Positions 19,178-28,750 of a stretch of 64,000 bases of DNA are shown here, piece after piece. The translations under genes and the position numbers were made by a program. The stretch is taken from positions 1,087,530 through 1,151,529 of the forward strand of contig CAWAYH010000006.1 of NCBI GenBank assembly GCA_963786195.1. Direction: 5' to 3'. This DNA is from CAWAYH01 sp963786195. GTDB lineage: Bacteria > Acidobacteriota > Vicinamibacteria > Vicinamibacterales > 2-12-FULL-66-21. Each line of letters starts with the position of its first letter. Within the stretch, counting starts at the first letter, position 1. Under the pieces are notes generated by a model that was given only the letters and a program-made list of their open reading frames with translations, ran no database searches and was not told the origin of the DNA.

Positions 19178-21935
19178 TCATCGACGCAACGCCACCATGG
19201 GATCCAGTCTCGACGCGCGCTGCGCGGGCAAGTAGGCGGCGCTCAGGGCGACGAGCAACAGCAGGCCGGTCGCCAGCGCTATCGTGAGGGGATCCTGCGG
19301 CGCGACGCCGTACAGCCGGCTGCCGATCAGGCGCGACGCCAGGTAGGCGAGTCCCCCGCCCAGCGCCAGCCCGGCGACGATGAGCCCGACGGTCTCGCGA
19401 AGAATCATCGCGATGACGCCGCGGGACTGGGCGCCCAGCGCGATGCGGATGGCGATTTCGCCCGTGCGCCGCGCGACCCCAAACGAGAGCACGCCGTACA
19501 GGCCTATAGCCGCCAGCGCGAGCGCGACTGCACCGAAAGCGACCGCCAGCTGCGCCGTCGTGAGAGCTTGTGCGGTCAGTGGAACCATCCGCTCGTCCAG
19601 GGTTGCGGCAGACAGGATCGGCAGCGTGGGATTGGCGCGCTCGATCGACTTCCGCACGGCGGCAAGGACCGGCCCCGGCGTGGTCGAGGTGCGAATCAGA
19701 AAGGTGGGACTCTCCATGGTCGCCGGCGCCTGCAGAGCCGACTTGAAGAAGCGAGGTTCGACGTCGCCTCGCAGAGCGCTTGTTCGCGCGTTTGTCGTGA
19801 CGCCCACCACCTGACAGGCTGTCTGCTGATGGCCGTCGCCAACCACTGTGATGCGCATGCCGATGGGGTTCCGCCCGTCGAAGAACCGTCTGGCGAATGC
19901 CTCGTTGATCACGCAGACATCGGGCGCGCCCGCGCGGTCGCTTGCGCGGATCTCGCGTCCAAGCTTCACGGACACGCCAAGCGTGGAGAAATAACCGGGC
20001 CCGACATGGTCCGAATTCGATTCACGAGCCTCATCGGGTGCCCGTGGCACGTAGCCTTCCACGTCGATGGTGTCCGAAGACTCCCCGCCGCTGAAGACAC
20101 CCAGTTCCGAAAAACTGGTCGCGTGCACGCCGGGGATCCGCCGGATCTCGTCGGACAGTCGCTGAAGCATGCCGTCGGCGCGCGCCGCCTCATAGCCAGC
20201 TTCGCGCAAATCGACGCGCACGAGCAGGAGACGCTCGGATGGAAAACCGAGGTCCGCGCGTTGCAGGTTGTAGACCGTCCGCGCTAGCAAGCCGGCGCCA
20301 ACGAGCAAGGGCAGGCACAATGCCAGTTGCAGGCTCACGAGCAATCGGCCTGAGCGCATCTGGCCAAACGAGCCGATGGCGCCGCGACTCTGTTCCCTCA
20401 TGCAGTCGCCCGCGTCACCCCTCGTCACCTGCCAGGCGGGAAGCACGCCGAACACGATCGCCGCCGCAGACGAGACGGTCAGGACGAACGCCAGCACGGT
20501 CGGGTCCACCACGAAGCTCATGCGGAAATTCGGTGCGGAGCCTCTCATCATCTGGACAAGCGCGACGTGGAACAGGTCGGCGAGAGCGATGGCGGCCACC
20601 CCTCCGAACGCCGCCAGCAGCAGACTTTCCGTGACGAGCTGGCGGATGATGCGTCCGCGACCTGCACCCAGCGACAATCGCAAGGCGATTTCGTGTCTGC
20701 GCGCGGCGCCGCGCGCCAGCAGCAGGTTCGCCAGATTCGCGCACGCGATCAGCAGCAGCACGCCGACCGACACGAGCAACACGCCCAGCGACTGGGAGAA
20801 TGTATTCCTTGTCGGCGACGCTCCACGCGCGGCGGACTGGATCCGGAGACGCTGATCCAGGAACTCGCGCCGGCGTTCGCCTGACAGGGCGGAGCCGTAG
20901 AAGGACTCCAGGCCGGCCTGAAAAATCGCGTTGGCCTGGGCTTCCGCCTGCGCCAGCGTCACGCCCGGTCGCAATCGCCCGAACACGTGCAGCCACATCG
21001 TCTTTGTTGGGGGCGTATCGTGGATCCGATCGTCGCCGGGCAGCAGGCCGGGCTGCAGTTTCAACGGGAGCCACACGTCCGGCTGCTGTCCACTCGTTTC
21101 GCCGATGAAGCCCACCGGCGCGACGCCGATGATCGTCACGGTCGTCTTGCCGAGCGTGAGCGTCCTGCCCACTGCGTCGGGACGGCCGCCGAAGCGTCGC
21201 CGCCAATAGGAGTCGCTGAGGACGACGACGGGCGTCGGCGTGCCGTCTTCGGTCGTGGTGAACAGCCGGCCGATGGCGGAGTCCACCCCCAGTACCTGAA
21301 AGAACCCGCCCGATACCAGGCGCCCGCGGACTTCTTCCCATTCGCCGTCCTCGCGGCGGACCTGCCAGGCGCTCAGGCTGCTCTGCGAAGCCATCACCAT
21401 CGAGAAGAGATCCGCGTGGTCGCGAAGCTGTTCGAATTCCTCGTAGGTGAGCCAGTACCGCGGGCCGTCGGTCCCGCCGGTCCATCGACCTGTCCAACGG
21501 CCCGCCTCGTCGGGATTCGACAGCATGACCAGTTGCCCGGGGTCCCGTACGACAGGCAGCGACGAGCGCAGCACGCCGTTCCACAGGCCGAATATCGTCG
21601 TGTTGGCGCCGATGCCGAGGGCAAGAGAGAGGACTGCGACCGTGGTAAAGCCTGGAGACCGCGGTAAGTACGCGGAACGCGTAGGTCAGGTCCTGCCGAA
21701 TGCTGTCGAGGAGCGCGAGGCCGCGCGCGTCGCGGCACTCTTCCTTCCGCTGTTCGATCGCGCCCATCTCGCGGCGCGCGGCGTGGCGGGCCTCCTGCGG
21801 CGACATGCCGGCGGCGACGAAGTCGTCCTCGAGATGTTTCAGATGGTACTGAAGCTCCTCGCCGAGCTCCTGCTCCACGCGAGTGCTGCGGAATACGGAA
21901 CGAAGACGCTGACGAAGCTTGCGGGTCCAGCGCAT
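19178..21935 (-). CDS. ADOP-type ABC permease, PadR-linked (one frameshift)
   Basis: Starts at ATG 21935 with the ADOP prefix helix region (RVEQELGEELQYHLKHLEDD, MSPQEARHAARREMG, DSIRQDLTYAFRVL). It then changes frame near 21660 and continues FTTVAVLSLALGIGANTTIF to the end at 19178. Two MacB-periplasmic/FtsX units follow (LIACANLANLLLARGAARRH; AIGLYGVLSFGVARRTGEIA; ending YLPAQRASRLDPMVALRR), about 918 residues with eight membrane segments expected. No ATPase gene is adjacent, as usual for these orphan permeases. It follows PadR by seven bases, so they form one operon. Confidence 0.87.
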
Positions 21936-21942
21936 GACATCC

Positions 21943-22272
21943 TCACGTCGGCTTCACGATCAACGAGATGGCGGCGGAGAGTCGTTCCCACTGGGCGGTC
22001 TCGGTCTTCAGCGCCTTCCGGCCCGCTGACGTGAGCTTGTAGTACTTGGCCCGCCGGTTGTTCTCGCTCGGCGCCCACTCGGCCTCGATCCAGCCCTGCT
22101 GCTCGAGCTTGTGGAGCGCGGGGTACAACGCGCTCTGGCCCACACGCAACTGTTCGCTCGACATCTGGCGGATGCGCTGCGCGATCGCCCAGCCATGCAT
22201 GGGTTCCAGCGCCAGCATGCGGAGGATCAACAGGTCGAGCGTGCCCTGAACGAGGTCGGTCGGCTTGCTCAT
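21943..22272 (-). CDS. PadR family transcriptional regulator
   Basis: 109 residues from ATG 22272 (AGGAAG upstream). It is a classic short PadR: LVQGTLDLLILRMLALEPMH, GWAIAQRIRQMS, SALYPALHKLEQQGWIEAEW, NNRRAKYYKLTSAGRKAL, then a short C-terminal helix. It lies directly upstream of the ADOP permease, the standard pairing in Acidobacteriota, and probably represses its own operon. The effector is unknown. Confidence 0.95.
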   Translation of the reverse strand: MSKPTDLVQGTLDLLILRMLALEPMHGWAIAQRIRQMSSEQLRVGQSALYPALHKLEQQGWIEAEWAPSENNRRAKYYKLTSAGRKALKTETAQWERLSAAISLIVKPT

Positions 22273-22280
22273 CGTCTTCC

Positions 22281-22328
22281 TGTCAGTTACTGATAGGAGA
22301 GCATACCGAGAACGCCTTCGGGAATCAA
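22281..22328 (-). promoter_or_regulatory. Predicted PadR-ADOP promoter and palindromic operator
   Basis: On the minus strand TTGATT (22323-22328) and TATGCT (22300-22305) are separated by 17 bases. Just downstream is TATCAGTAACTGACA (22281-22295), a near-perfect inverted repeat (TATCAGT/ACTGACA) covering the expected start site, where PadR could block transcription. Confidence 0.5.
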
Positions 22329-22340
22329 GAGCCCGCCGGC

Positions 22341-23837
22341 TCACCGAATCGCCGCGCCGGCGGCCGAGGCCAGGAGCGCAAGCGCAGCGGCACCCAGCAT
22401 CACGAGTCGAAACGCCGAGACGAAGGCGTCGTCGATGATCCGGCGAACGGCGCTCTGCTGCGAAGGCTCGAGCGTCGGCGCGCGCTCGACGTCGGCTCCC
22501 GCCAGTTTCGGCAGCTCGCGATCGACGGTCGCCCTGGCCTCCGCGCTCAGCCCGACGCGGTCCAGCGATGGCCTCGCCCGCGTCTCGAATGCCTGCGTGA
22601 GGACAACGCCGAAGACCGCGATCGCCAGAAGACCCGCGACACGCGCGACGGCGTTGTTGACGCCCGATGCCACCCCGGCGTGCTGGCTCTCGACGGCTGC
22701 CATCACCGTTGTCGTCAACGGCGCCACCGTGATCGCCATTCCGAACGCCAGCACCGCGACAGCCGGGAAGAACGTCGTCCAGTACGATCCGCCGACGCCC
22801 GGCCGGGCGAGCAGAGCGATGCCCACCGCCGCCACGAGAGGGCCGATCGTCAGCGGGAGACGACTGCCGACGCTCGCGACCAGGCCACCCGACCATCGAG
22901 ACATCGCGAAGATGATCAGCGAGAGCGGCAGGAGCGCCGCGCCTGCCTGTGTCGCCGGGTAACGCTGAACCTGAATGAGGTTCATGGGGACGAGAAACAG
23001 GATGACGCCGAGCGCCGCATACAGCAGCAGCGTGAGCAGGTTCGCGAGTGCAAAGGTTCGCGATCGAAACAGCACGAGCGGCAGCATCGGGCTCTGCGCA
23101 CGATGTTCGACGAGGGGCAGCAGCGCGAGCGACACGACACCGACCAGGAGCGCGCCGAGCACGAGCGGGTGCCCGAGTCCGTGAGGCGGCCATTCCAGCA
23201 GGCCGTAGACGACGCCGCCCAGGCCGAGGACCGCCAACGCGGCCCCGCCCCAGTCGATTCGCGCGCTCCTGGACGAATCCCGGCTCTCAGCCATGTACCG
23301 CAGCGACAGCGCAACCACGATGACCGCCAGAGGGACATTCAGGAAGAACACGGCGCGCCAGCTCACGTGCTCGATCAACCAACCCCCGGTGACCGGACCG
23401 ATGGCGGCGGTAATGGCGCTGAACCCCGACCACGTCCCGATCGCGCGGCCGCGATCGGCGTCCCCGAACGTGGCGCTGATGATCGCCAGACTGCCCGGCA
23501 CGAGAAACGCCGCACCGATTCCCTGGAGCGCCCGGCCGGCGATCAGCACACGCGCAGAGGTGGCGAGCCCACAGAAGATCGAGGCCAGCGTGAAACACAC
23601 GAGGCCGGCGAGAAACACGCGTTTGCGCCCGAACTGGTCGCCCAGCGAGCCACCGACCAGAATCAGCGCGCCCAGGAAGAGCGCGTACGCTTCGATGACC
23701 CACTGAACGTCGGTGATCGTCGCCTGCAAGTCCGCCTGAAGCGCCGGGAGCGCGACGTTGACCACCGTCGCGTCGACGAAGGTCATGCTGGATCCGACGA
23801 TCGTGGCGATCAGCGTCCATCGGGCGGGGGAAGGCAT
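22341..23837 (-). CDS. MFS transporter, DHA2 (EmrB/QacA-like) drug:proton antiporter
   Basis: 498 residues with about 14 membrane segments. Motifs fit the DHA2 group: FVDATVVNVALPALQADL in helix 1, GGSLGDQFGRKRVFLAG (motif A), LIAGRALQGIGAAFLVPGSL and AIGPVTGGWLIEHVSWRAVF (motif C with the FFLNVPL that follows). This is an inner-membrane exporter, probably of drug-like or toxic compounds. It lies 68 bases upstream of the PadR gene on the same strand, but PadR has its own predicted promoter in the gap. Confidence 0.93.
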   Translation of the reverse strand: MPSPARWTLIATIVGSSMTFVDATVVNVALPALQADLQATITDVQWVIEAYALFLGALILVGGSLGDQFGRKRVFLAGLVCFTLASIFCGLATSARVLIAGRALQGIGAAFLVPGSLAIISATFGDADRGRAIGTWSGFSAITAAIGPVTGGWLIEHVSWRAVFFLNVPLAVIVVALSLRYMAESRDSSRSARIDWGGAALAVLGLGGVVYGLLEWPPHGLGHPLVLGALLVGVVSLALLPLVEHRAQSPMLPLVLFRSRTFALANLLTLLLYAALGVILFLVPMNLIQVQRYPATQAGAALLPLSLIIFAMSRWSGGLVASVGSRLPLTIGPLVAAVGIALLARPGVGGSYWTTFFPAVAVLAFGMAITVAPLTTTVMAAVESQHAGVASGVNNAVARVAGLLAIAVFGVVLTQAFETRARPSLDRVGLSAEARATVDRELPKLAGADVERAPTLEPSQQSAVRRIIDDAFVSAFRLVMLGAAALALLASAAGAAIR

Positions 23838-23897
23838 GGTCGATCAACCCCAATCACGTGAATGATCTCGGGCTAGGATAGTGCCGTATTGCCCGTC

Positions 23898-24128
23898 ATG
23901 ACCGACTCGATCATGCCGAACGTCGACGCGTACCTCGCCGGTCATGGTGATCTCGAGGTGGCCGCCGCGGAGCTCATCAACCTCCTGCCGCTTCACGGCA
24001 CGCTGCTCGGGCAGGACGACGATCACAGCCCGGAGGTCGTCGAGCGCGCACGCGTGCTCGAGGCACGCACACGCGTGCTCCTCGCCGAGCTCCGCCGGGC
24101 CGCGCATGACCGGCCCGAGCAGGCGTGA
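23898..24128 (+). CDS. Small acidic helical protein, coupled to an ADOP permease
   Basis: 76 residues from ATG 23898; a TTG nine bases earlier is also in frame. Sequence features: LEVAAAELINLLPLHGTLLG and VVERARVLEARTRVLLAELR, two amphipathic helices, with no cysteines and no signal peptide. It ends three bases before the start of the permease gene, so the two are surely co-transcribed. No family is recognised; it may be a cytoplasmic partner of the permease. Confidence 0.6.
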   Translation: MTDSIMPNVDAYLAGHGDLEVAAAELINLLPLHGTLLGQDDDHSPEVVERARVLEARTRVLLAELRRAAHDRPEQA

Positions 24129-24131
24129 ACT

Positions 24132-26603
24132 ATGGTGATGGACGCATTTCGTCGGGACATTCGTTCCGCACTCGCGACCATGCGCCGCGCGCCGGGGTTC
24201 ACGGTGACGGCCCTCGTCACGCTCGCGCTCGGGATCGGCGCGACGACCGCCGCGTTCTCGATCGTCCACGGCGTGCTGCTGCGTCCGCTGCCCTACGCCG
24301 ACCCCGCTCGGCTCGTCCGCCTGTGGGAGGAGTATCCGGGCGGCGTCTCTCCCGCCGGCAACCGCTGGCTGAGCCGCTCGACTTACGCGGTGTGGCGCGA
24401 GCGGACCAGCACGCTCGACGCGCTCGGCGGCTACGCGCTCTATGAATACCGCCTCGACTTCGGCAGCGATCACGTCAAGACGTTCGGAGCCCAGGTCTCG
24501 CCGGCGCTTCTCGGAACGCTGGGCGCGGCGCCCACGCTCGGCCGACTCCTGATCGACGATGACGATCGGGAAGGCGCGCCACGAGTCGTCGTCGTGAGCG
24601 ACGAGCTGTGGCGCGAGCGCTACGCGTCGAACCCGGCGGTCGTCGGCGCCTCGCTCGTCGTCGACGAGGAGGCCTACACGATCGTCGGGGTGGCGCCGCC
24701 CGCGTTCGAGTTTCCGGACCCGCGCGTCCGCCTCTGGCTGCCGTACGTGATTCCGAGATCGGCCGCGCAGCCGACGGGAGCGATCGTCTTCAGCGCGATC
24801 GCCCGGCTGAAGCCCGGCGTGACCGTCGCGCAGGCCGAGGCCGAAGGGACCTCCGCTGCCCGCGCTGCGCCGAGGCACCGGCTGACGGAGCTCTTCTTCG
24901 GCAAGGGCGGACCGGTGGTCGTGCACGCGCGACCGCTCGTCGACGACATCACGGCGCCCGCGAGGCCCGCGTTGTCCGTGCTCGCGGCGGCCGTCGCGCT
25001 CGTGCTGCTGATCGCGTGCGCCAACGTCACGAACCTCATGCTGTCGCGCGGCGTCTCGCGGCAGCGCGAGCTGGCGATCCGGGCGGCGATTGGCGGAAGC
25101 CGCGCGCGAATCGTACGGCAGCTGTTCACGGAGAGCGCGGTCTTCTCGATGGCGGGAGGCGCGCTGGGCCTGCTGCTGGCGTGGTGGCTCGTGCGGCTGC
25201 TCCCGCTCGTCGCGCCCGCAGGACTGCCGCGGCTGGACGCCGTCAGGCTCGATGGCTCGGTCCTGATGTTCTGCGCGATTGCCACCGCGCTCGCGACCTT
25301 CGCCGTCGGCATCGCGCCGGCCGTACGCGGCGCCGGCGTCGATCTGGGCGTCGATTTGTACGGGGCGTTCCGAGGCGCCGACGGATCGTCGAGCACGGGC
25401 TTTCGCGGCGCACGCGCACGCCGCCTGCGCGATGGCCTGCTCGTCGTCGAAGCGGCATTCGCGGTCATCCTGGTGGTCGGGGCGAGCCTGCTGGCGCGCA
25501 GCTTCGTTCGGCTGATGCAGGTCGACAACGGCTACACCGCCGCCGGCGTGCTCATCGCGAGCGTGGAGCTGCCGCGCGGCGCGACCGACGCTCGAACCGA
25601 CCAGTTCCTCGACGCATCGCTGGCGCGCGTTCGCGCGATGCAGGGCGTGTCCGCTGCAGGCGCGGGCGCGATGATCCCGCTGATGCGCCGGACGGCGATC
25701 GTGCCCTTCACCTTGCCCGCCGCGGCCGCCGGCGGCAAGCCCTCTCGGGGCCGGGCGCTCGTCTACTGGATCACACCCGGCTACGCGGAAGCGCTGGGCC
25801 TGCGGCTGCACGCGGGACGCTTCTTCACCAGTGCCGACGCGCGCGGGGGCACGCTGGCGACCATCGTCAACGAGGAATTCGTCCGCCAGCATCTGTTCAC
25901 GGGTCAAGTGACGGGTTTGATGATCCCGAATCTCGTGGGTCAGGAACAGGGCGTGATCGCCGAGATCGTCGGAGTCGTGGGAAACGTGCTGAAGGACGGG
26001 AACGATCGGCAGCCCCAGCCCGAGCTGTACTTCGTCCACGGATCGCACGGCCAGCGGATCGACGGCCTCGTGAACTTCGTGATTCGCGCGGAAGGCAGGC
26101 CGGAAGCGCTGGCGGCCGACGTGCGGCGCGTTGTGCAGGAGATCGAGCCTGGCGCGCTGATCGATCGAATCGAGCCGCTGTCAAGGACCGTCGCGGTCTC
26201 GCTCGACGCGCCACGCTTCGCCGCCGGCGTAATGACCGCCTTCGCAGGGCTCGCCATGGTGCTGGCGTCGATCGGGCTCTACGGCGTGTTGTCGTACAGC
26301 GTGTCGCAGCGCGTCCGCGAGCTGGGGATCCGTGCGGCGCTCGGGGCGCGACGCGCGGATCTCGTGCGCCTCGTGCTGCGCGAAGGTTTGTCGGTGACAT
26401 GTGCCGGCATCGCGTTGGGCATGCTCGGCGCGAGCCTCCTCACCCGGCTCATGCAGCAGCTGCTCTTCGGCGTCACGCCCTACGATCCCTTTGCCTTTGC
26501 GGTCGCGCCGGTGATTCTGGTCGTGGCCTCACTTGCTGCGTGCCTCGGTCCGGCCGTCCGCGCGGCGTCGACCGATCCGTCGATCACGCTGCGCGCGCAG
26601 TAG
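24132..26603 (+). CDS. ADOP-type ABC permease
   Basis: 823 residues, intact. It lacks the N-terminal prefix domain and begins at the first MacB unit (GFTVTALVTLALGIGATTAA, YADPARLVRLWEEYPGG), with LIACANVTNLMLSRGVSRQR and a second unit ending SIGLYGVLSYSVSQRVRELG. Large extracytoplasmic MacB-PCD domains lie between the membrane helices. There is no ATPase and no PadR next to it. The small gene at 23898 precedes it in the same transcript. The TAG stop overlaps the left end of repeat R2. Confidence 0.93.
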   Translation: MVMDAFRRDIRSALATMRRAPGFTVTALVTLALGIGATTAAFSIVHGVLLRPLPYADPARLVRLWEEYPGGVSPAGNRWLSRSTYAVWRERTSTLDALGGYALYEYRLDFGSDHVKTFGAQVSPALLGTLGAAPTLGRLLIDDDDREGAPRVVVVSDELWRERYASNPAVVGASLVVDEEAYTIVGVAPPAFEFPDPRVRLWLPYVIPRSAAQPTGAIVFSAIARLKPGVTVAQAEAEGTSAARAAPRHRLTELFFGKGGPVVVHARPLVDDITAPARPALSVLAAAVALVLLIACANVTNLMLSRGVSRQRELAIRAAIGGSRARIVRQLFTESAVFSMAGGALGLLLAWWLVRLLPLVAPAGLPRLDAVRLDGSVLMFCAIATALATFAVGIAPAVRGAGVDLGVDLYGAFRGADGSSSTGFRGARARRLRDGLLVVEAAFAVILVVGASLLARSFVRLMQVDNGYTAAGVLIASVELPRGATDARTDQFLDASLARVRAMQGVSAAGAGAMIPLMRRTAIVPFTLPAAAAGGKPSRGRALVYWITPGYAEALGLRLHAGRFFTSADARGGTLATIVNEEFVRQHLFTGQVTGLMIPNLVGQEQGVIAEIVGVVGNVLKDGNDRQPQPELYFVHGSHGQRIDGLVNFVIRAEGRPEALAADVRRVVQEIEPGALIDRIEPLSRTVAVSLDAPRFAAGVMTAFAGLAMVLASIGLYGVLSYSVSQRVRELGIRAALGARRADLVRLVLREGLSVTCAGIALGMLGASLLTRLMQQLLFGVTPYDPFAFAVAPVILVVASLAACLGPAVRAASTDPSITLRAQ

Positions 26604-26742
26604 AAGCTGTCTTATGAACCTGACGCTCGTTTCAGAAGCGAGCGAGCATGGCGAGCGAGCCACGCGACCGGAGCGCGCCGGCAAAGCGGCGCGCGAGAGA
26701 GAGTGCAGGGGAGTCCGAGGGGCGAAAGCCCCTCGGATAACT
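26602..26742 (+). repeat. Dispersed element copy R2
   Basis: Starts AGAAGCTGTCTTATGAACCT within the stop codon of the permease gene (TAG 26601-26603). It has the shared core (AGCGAGCATGGCGAGCGAGC, CACGCGACCGGAGCGCGCCG) and ends in a hairpin with 10 bp stem TCCGAGGGGC/GCCCCTCGGA and a GAAA loop. It lies just before the MOSC gene. Confidence 0.85.
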
Positions 26743-26762
26743 AGAGCTGGAGTAGTCAATCG

Positions 26763-27416
26763 ATGAAACTGGTCTCTCTCAATGTAGGCCTGCCACGCGA
26801 CGTCACGTGGCACGGGAGACACGTGACGACCGGAATCTTCAAGCAGCCGGTCACGGGCCGGGTCGCACTGCGGCGGTTGAACCTGGACGGCGATCGTCAG
26901 GCGGACCTGAGCGTGCACGGCGGCGTCGACAAGGCCGTGTATTGCTACCCGGTCGAGCATTACCCGTACTGGCAGCGCGAGCTGCCGGGCACAGAGCTAC
27001 CCATGGGCATGTTCGGAGAGAACTTCACGACCGATGGCCTGGCTGAGGACGCCGTCTACATCGGCGACCAGTTCGCGGTTGGATCGGCGATGGTCGTCAC
27101 GCAGCCGCGACTTCCCTGCTACAAGCTGGCCGTGAAGTTTCAGTCCGACGACATGGTCAAGCGATTCCTCGCCAGCGGGCGGTCGGGTTTCTACGTCGCC
27201 GTGACTCGCGAAGGCGACGTCGGCGTCGGCGATGAAATCATCGCGTCCGCACGGGACGCCAATGCCATTCCGGTTTCGGAGATCACGCGACTCTATATCG
27301 CCAAACGATTTGGCACCGATGATGTCGGCGCGGTGCAGCGGGCGCTGCGGATCAATGCGTTGCCGGAGAGTTGGAAAGAGTACTTTCGCGACCGGCTCCG
27401 CCGGGTCAGCGCGTGA
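26763..27416 (+). CDS. MOSC domain protein (YiiM-like)
   Basis: 217 residues. MOSC hallmarks are LNLDGDRQADLSVHGGVDKA, FGENFTTDGL and the metal-cofactor cysteine in TQPRLPCYKL (C119), followed by a YiiM-like C-terminal helical extension. YiiM proteins use molybdenum cofactor to reduce N-hydroxylated bases and related compounds; that role is inferred from the match in length and motifs. The gene stands alone downstream of R2. Confidence 0.9.
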   Translation: MKLVSLNVGLPRDVTWHGRHVTTGIFKQPVTGRVALRRLNLDGDRQADLSVHGGVDKAVYCYPVEHYPYWQRELPGTELPMGMFGENFTTDGLAEDAVYIGDQFAVGSAMVVTQPRLPCYKLAVKFQSDDMVKRFLASGRSGFYVAVTREGDVGVGDEIIASARDANAIPVSEITRLYIAKRFGTDDVGAVQRALRINALPESWKEYFRDRLRRVSA

Positions 27417-27571
27417 GCCCGATCGGCACAACTATTGCGGTCGTCGAACCGTCGCACTGCGGGTGGGTCTCCGGCCGCGAGGTTTTCGGGAGAACTTTCC
27501 ACCCCGGTTGTCGCGCCAGACGGATTTGTACCTCTGCTGGCAGTTTTGGTGAGTGAATTCCCGGAGGTGGA

Positions 27572-28543
27572 GTGGCAGCTCGCGCCGCGTTGTCATTGTG
27601 TCTGATCCTCGGACTGACCCTGATCGGGGGCGCCAGCATTCCCGCGCTTCCGCAGGGCAACAGTGGCATTGCGGCACAGTACCCGTTCGATGCGGGGATC
27701 GCCTCCAACCCCGCCGTCATCTTTGCGGATGACTTCGAATCCTACAGCGGCGTCTCGGGGCTGACGAGCAAATGGAACGAGGCGTACCACACCGCCAACA
27801 TCCGCATCGCGACGGAAGCAGGCAACGTGTTCTCCGGCGGGAAGTCGCTCGAATTCACGGTGCCTCAAACGACGAACGAGGTGTCCAACACCGTTCTGAA
27901 GTACGTGAGCCCCGAGCGCGACACGCTGTTCCTGCGCTACTACGCCCGGTTCGACGGCGGGTTCAACGTCATCGGATCCAGCCACAACGGCAGCGTCATC
28001 TCGGCGCACTATTGCTGTCCTGGCGTGCGCGCCGACGGCTTCAACAAATTTCTCGTCAGCTTCGAAGCGTGGCGCGACGGTGCGGCGACCGCCAATCCGG
28101 GCAAGCTGAACGTGTACATCTACCATCCGGATCAGCGCGATATCTGGGGCGACCATTTCTTTCCGACCGGCATCGTGCTGCCGTTTTCGAGCACGCCCTT
28201 CGACTACGGGCCGGATTTCGTCTCGCGCCCGGACATCATCCCGGTGCTCGGCCGCTGGTACAGCTACGAGTTCATGGTGAAGGCCAACACTCCCGGCCTG
28301 CGTGACGGCCGCGTGGCGTTCTGGCTGGATGGGACCCTGATTGCGGACTTTCCGAACCTGCGGCTGCGCGAGACGACCGCGCTCAAGATCGATCGCTTCT
28401 CGATCGATCTGCACGTCCACACCAACAACCTGGCGGTTGCGCGCAAATGGTCCGACAACGTCGTCGTCGCGACGTCGTACATCGGGCCGATGGTCTCGGG
28501 GCAGTCCCCGCGCGTGCCGACGGGCTTCCGGATCGTTCGATAG
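27572..28543 (+). CDS. Secreted lectin/lyase-like beta-sandwich protein, function unknown
   Basis: 323 residues. The GTG start at 27572 sits right after GGAGGTGG, which decides the start. A signal peptide (ALSLCLILGLTLIGGASIPA) is followed by an all-beta domain: ADDFESYSGVSGLTSKWNE, DTLFLRYYARFDGGFNVIGS, GRWYSYEFMVKANTPGLRDG, RVAFWLDGTLIADFPNL. The pattern fits concanavalin-like sugar-binding or polysaccharide-lyase folds, but no catalytic motif is clear. The TAG stop overlaps the left end of the 162-bp inverted-repeat element. Confidence 0.75.
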   Translation: MAARAALSLCLILGLTLIGGASIPALPQGNSGIAAQYPFDAGIASNPAVIFADDFESYSGVSGLTSKWNEAYHTANIRIATEAGNVFSGGKSLEFTVPQTTNEVSNTVLKYVSPERDTLFLRYYARFDGGFNVIGSSHNGSVISAHYCCPGVRADGFNKFLVSFEAWRDGAATANPGKLNVYIYHPDQRDIWGDHFFPTGIVLPFSSTPFDYGPDFVSRPDIIPVLGRWYSYEFMVKANTPGLRDGRVAFWLDGTLIADFPNLRLRETTALKIDRFSIDLHVHTNNLAVARKWSDNVVVATSYIGPMVSGQSPRVPTGFRIVR

Positions 28544-28703
28544 TGTCCTGACCGCGAGGTTCGTGGCATAAGGCCCGGAGCGCGGCGCCCGGATGGCAAG
28601 GCGCGACGACCGAGCATATCGGGAATATGTGAGGGAGGAGCAACGCCGCCAGGCGGGATGCCCCGCCCGGGAGTTATGTCACGAACTGCGCGGTCAGGAC
28701 ACT
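28542..28703. mobile_element. MITE-like element, 162 bp with 30-bp terminal inverted repeats
   Basis: The left end AGTGTCCTGACCGCG is the exact reverse complement of the right end CGCGGTCAGGACACT; extending to 30 bases, 27 match (ending GGTTCGTGGCATAA / TTATGTCACGAAC). The interior is also self-complementary (GGCCCGGAGCGCGGCGCCCG against the CCAGGCGGGATGCCCCGCCC side; CATAT/ATATG at the centre), so the whole unit can fold into one long hairpin. It carries no gene. No clear target duplication is seen. Confidence 0.75.
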
Positions 28704-28750
28704 CCCTATTCCTCTCGCAGCGCCCCGGTCGACGCGATAGGATCTCCTGC

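Noticed and set aside
23844..26048. A 734-codon open frame on the minus strand opposite an ADOP permease
   Set aside because: It is an antisense shadow of the GC-rich permease frame. Its composition is Arg/Asp/Gly-rich and it has no recognisable motif.
28542..28703. A small gene inside the inverted-repeat element, as part of the aminotransferase frame
   Set aside because: The in-frame extension upstream of 28751 lies in the repeat and has no aminotransferase-like residues.
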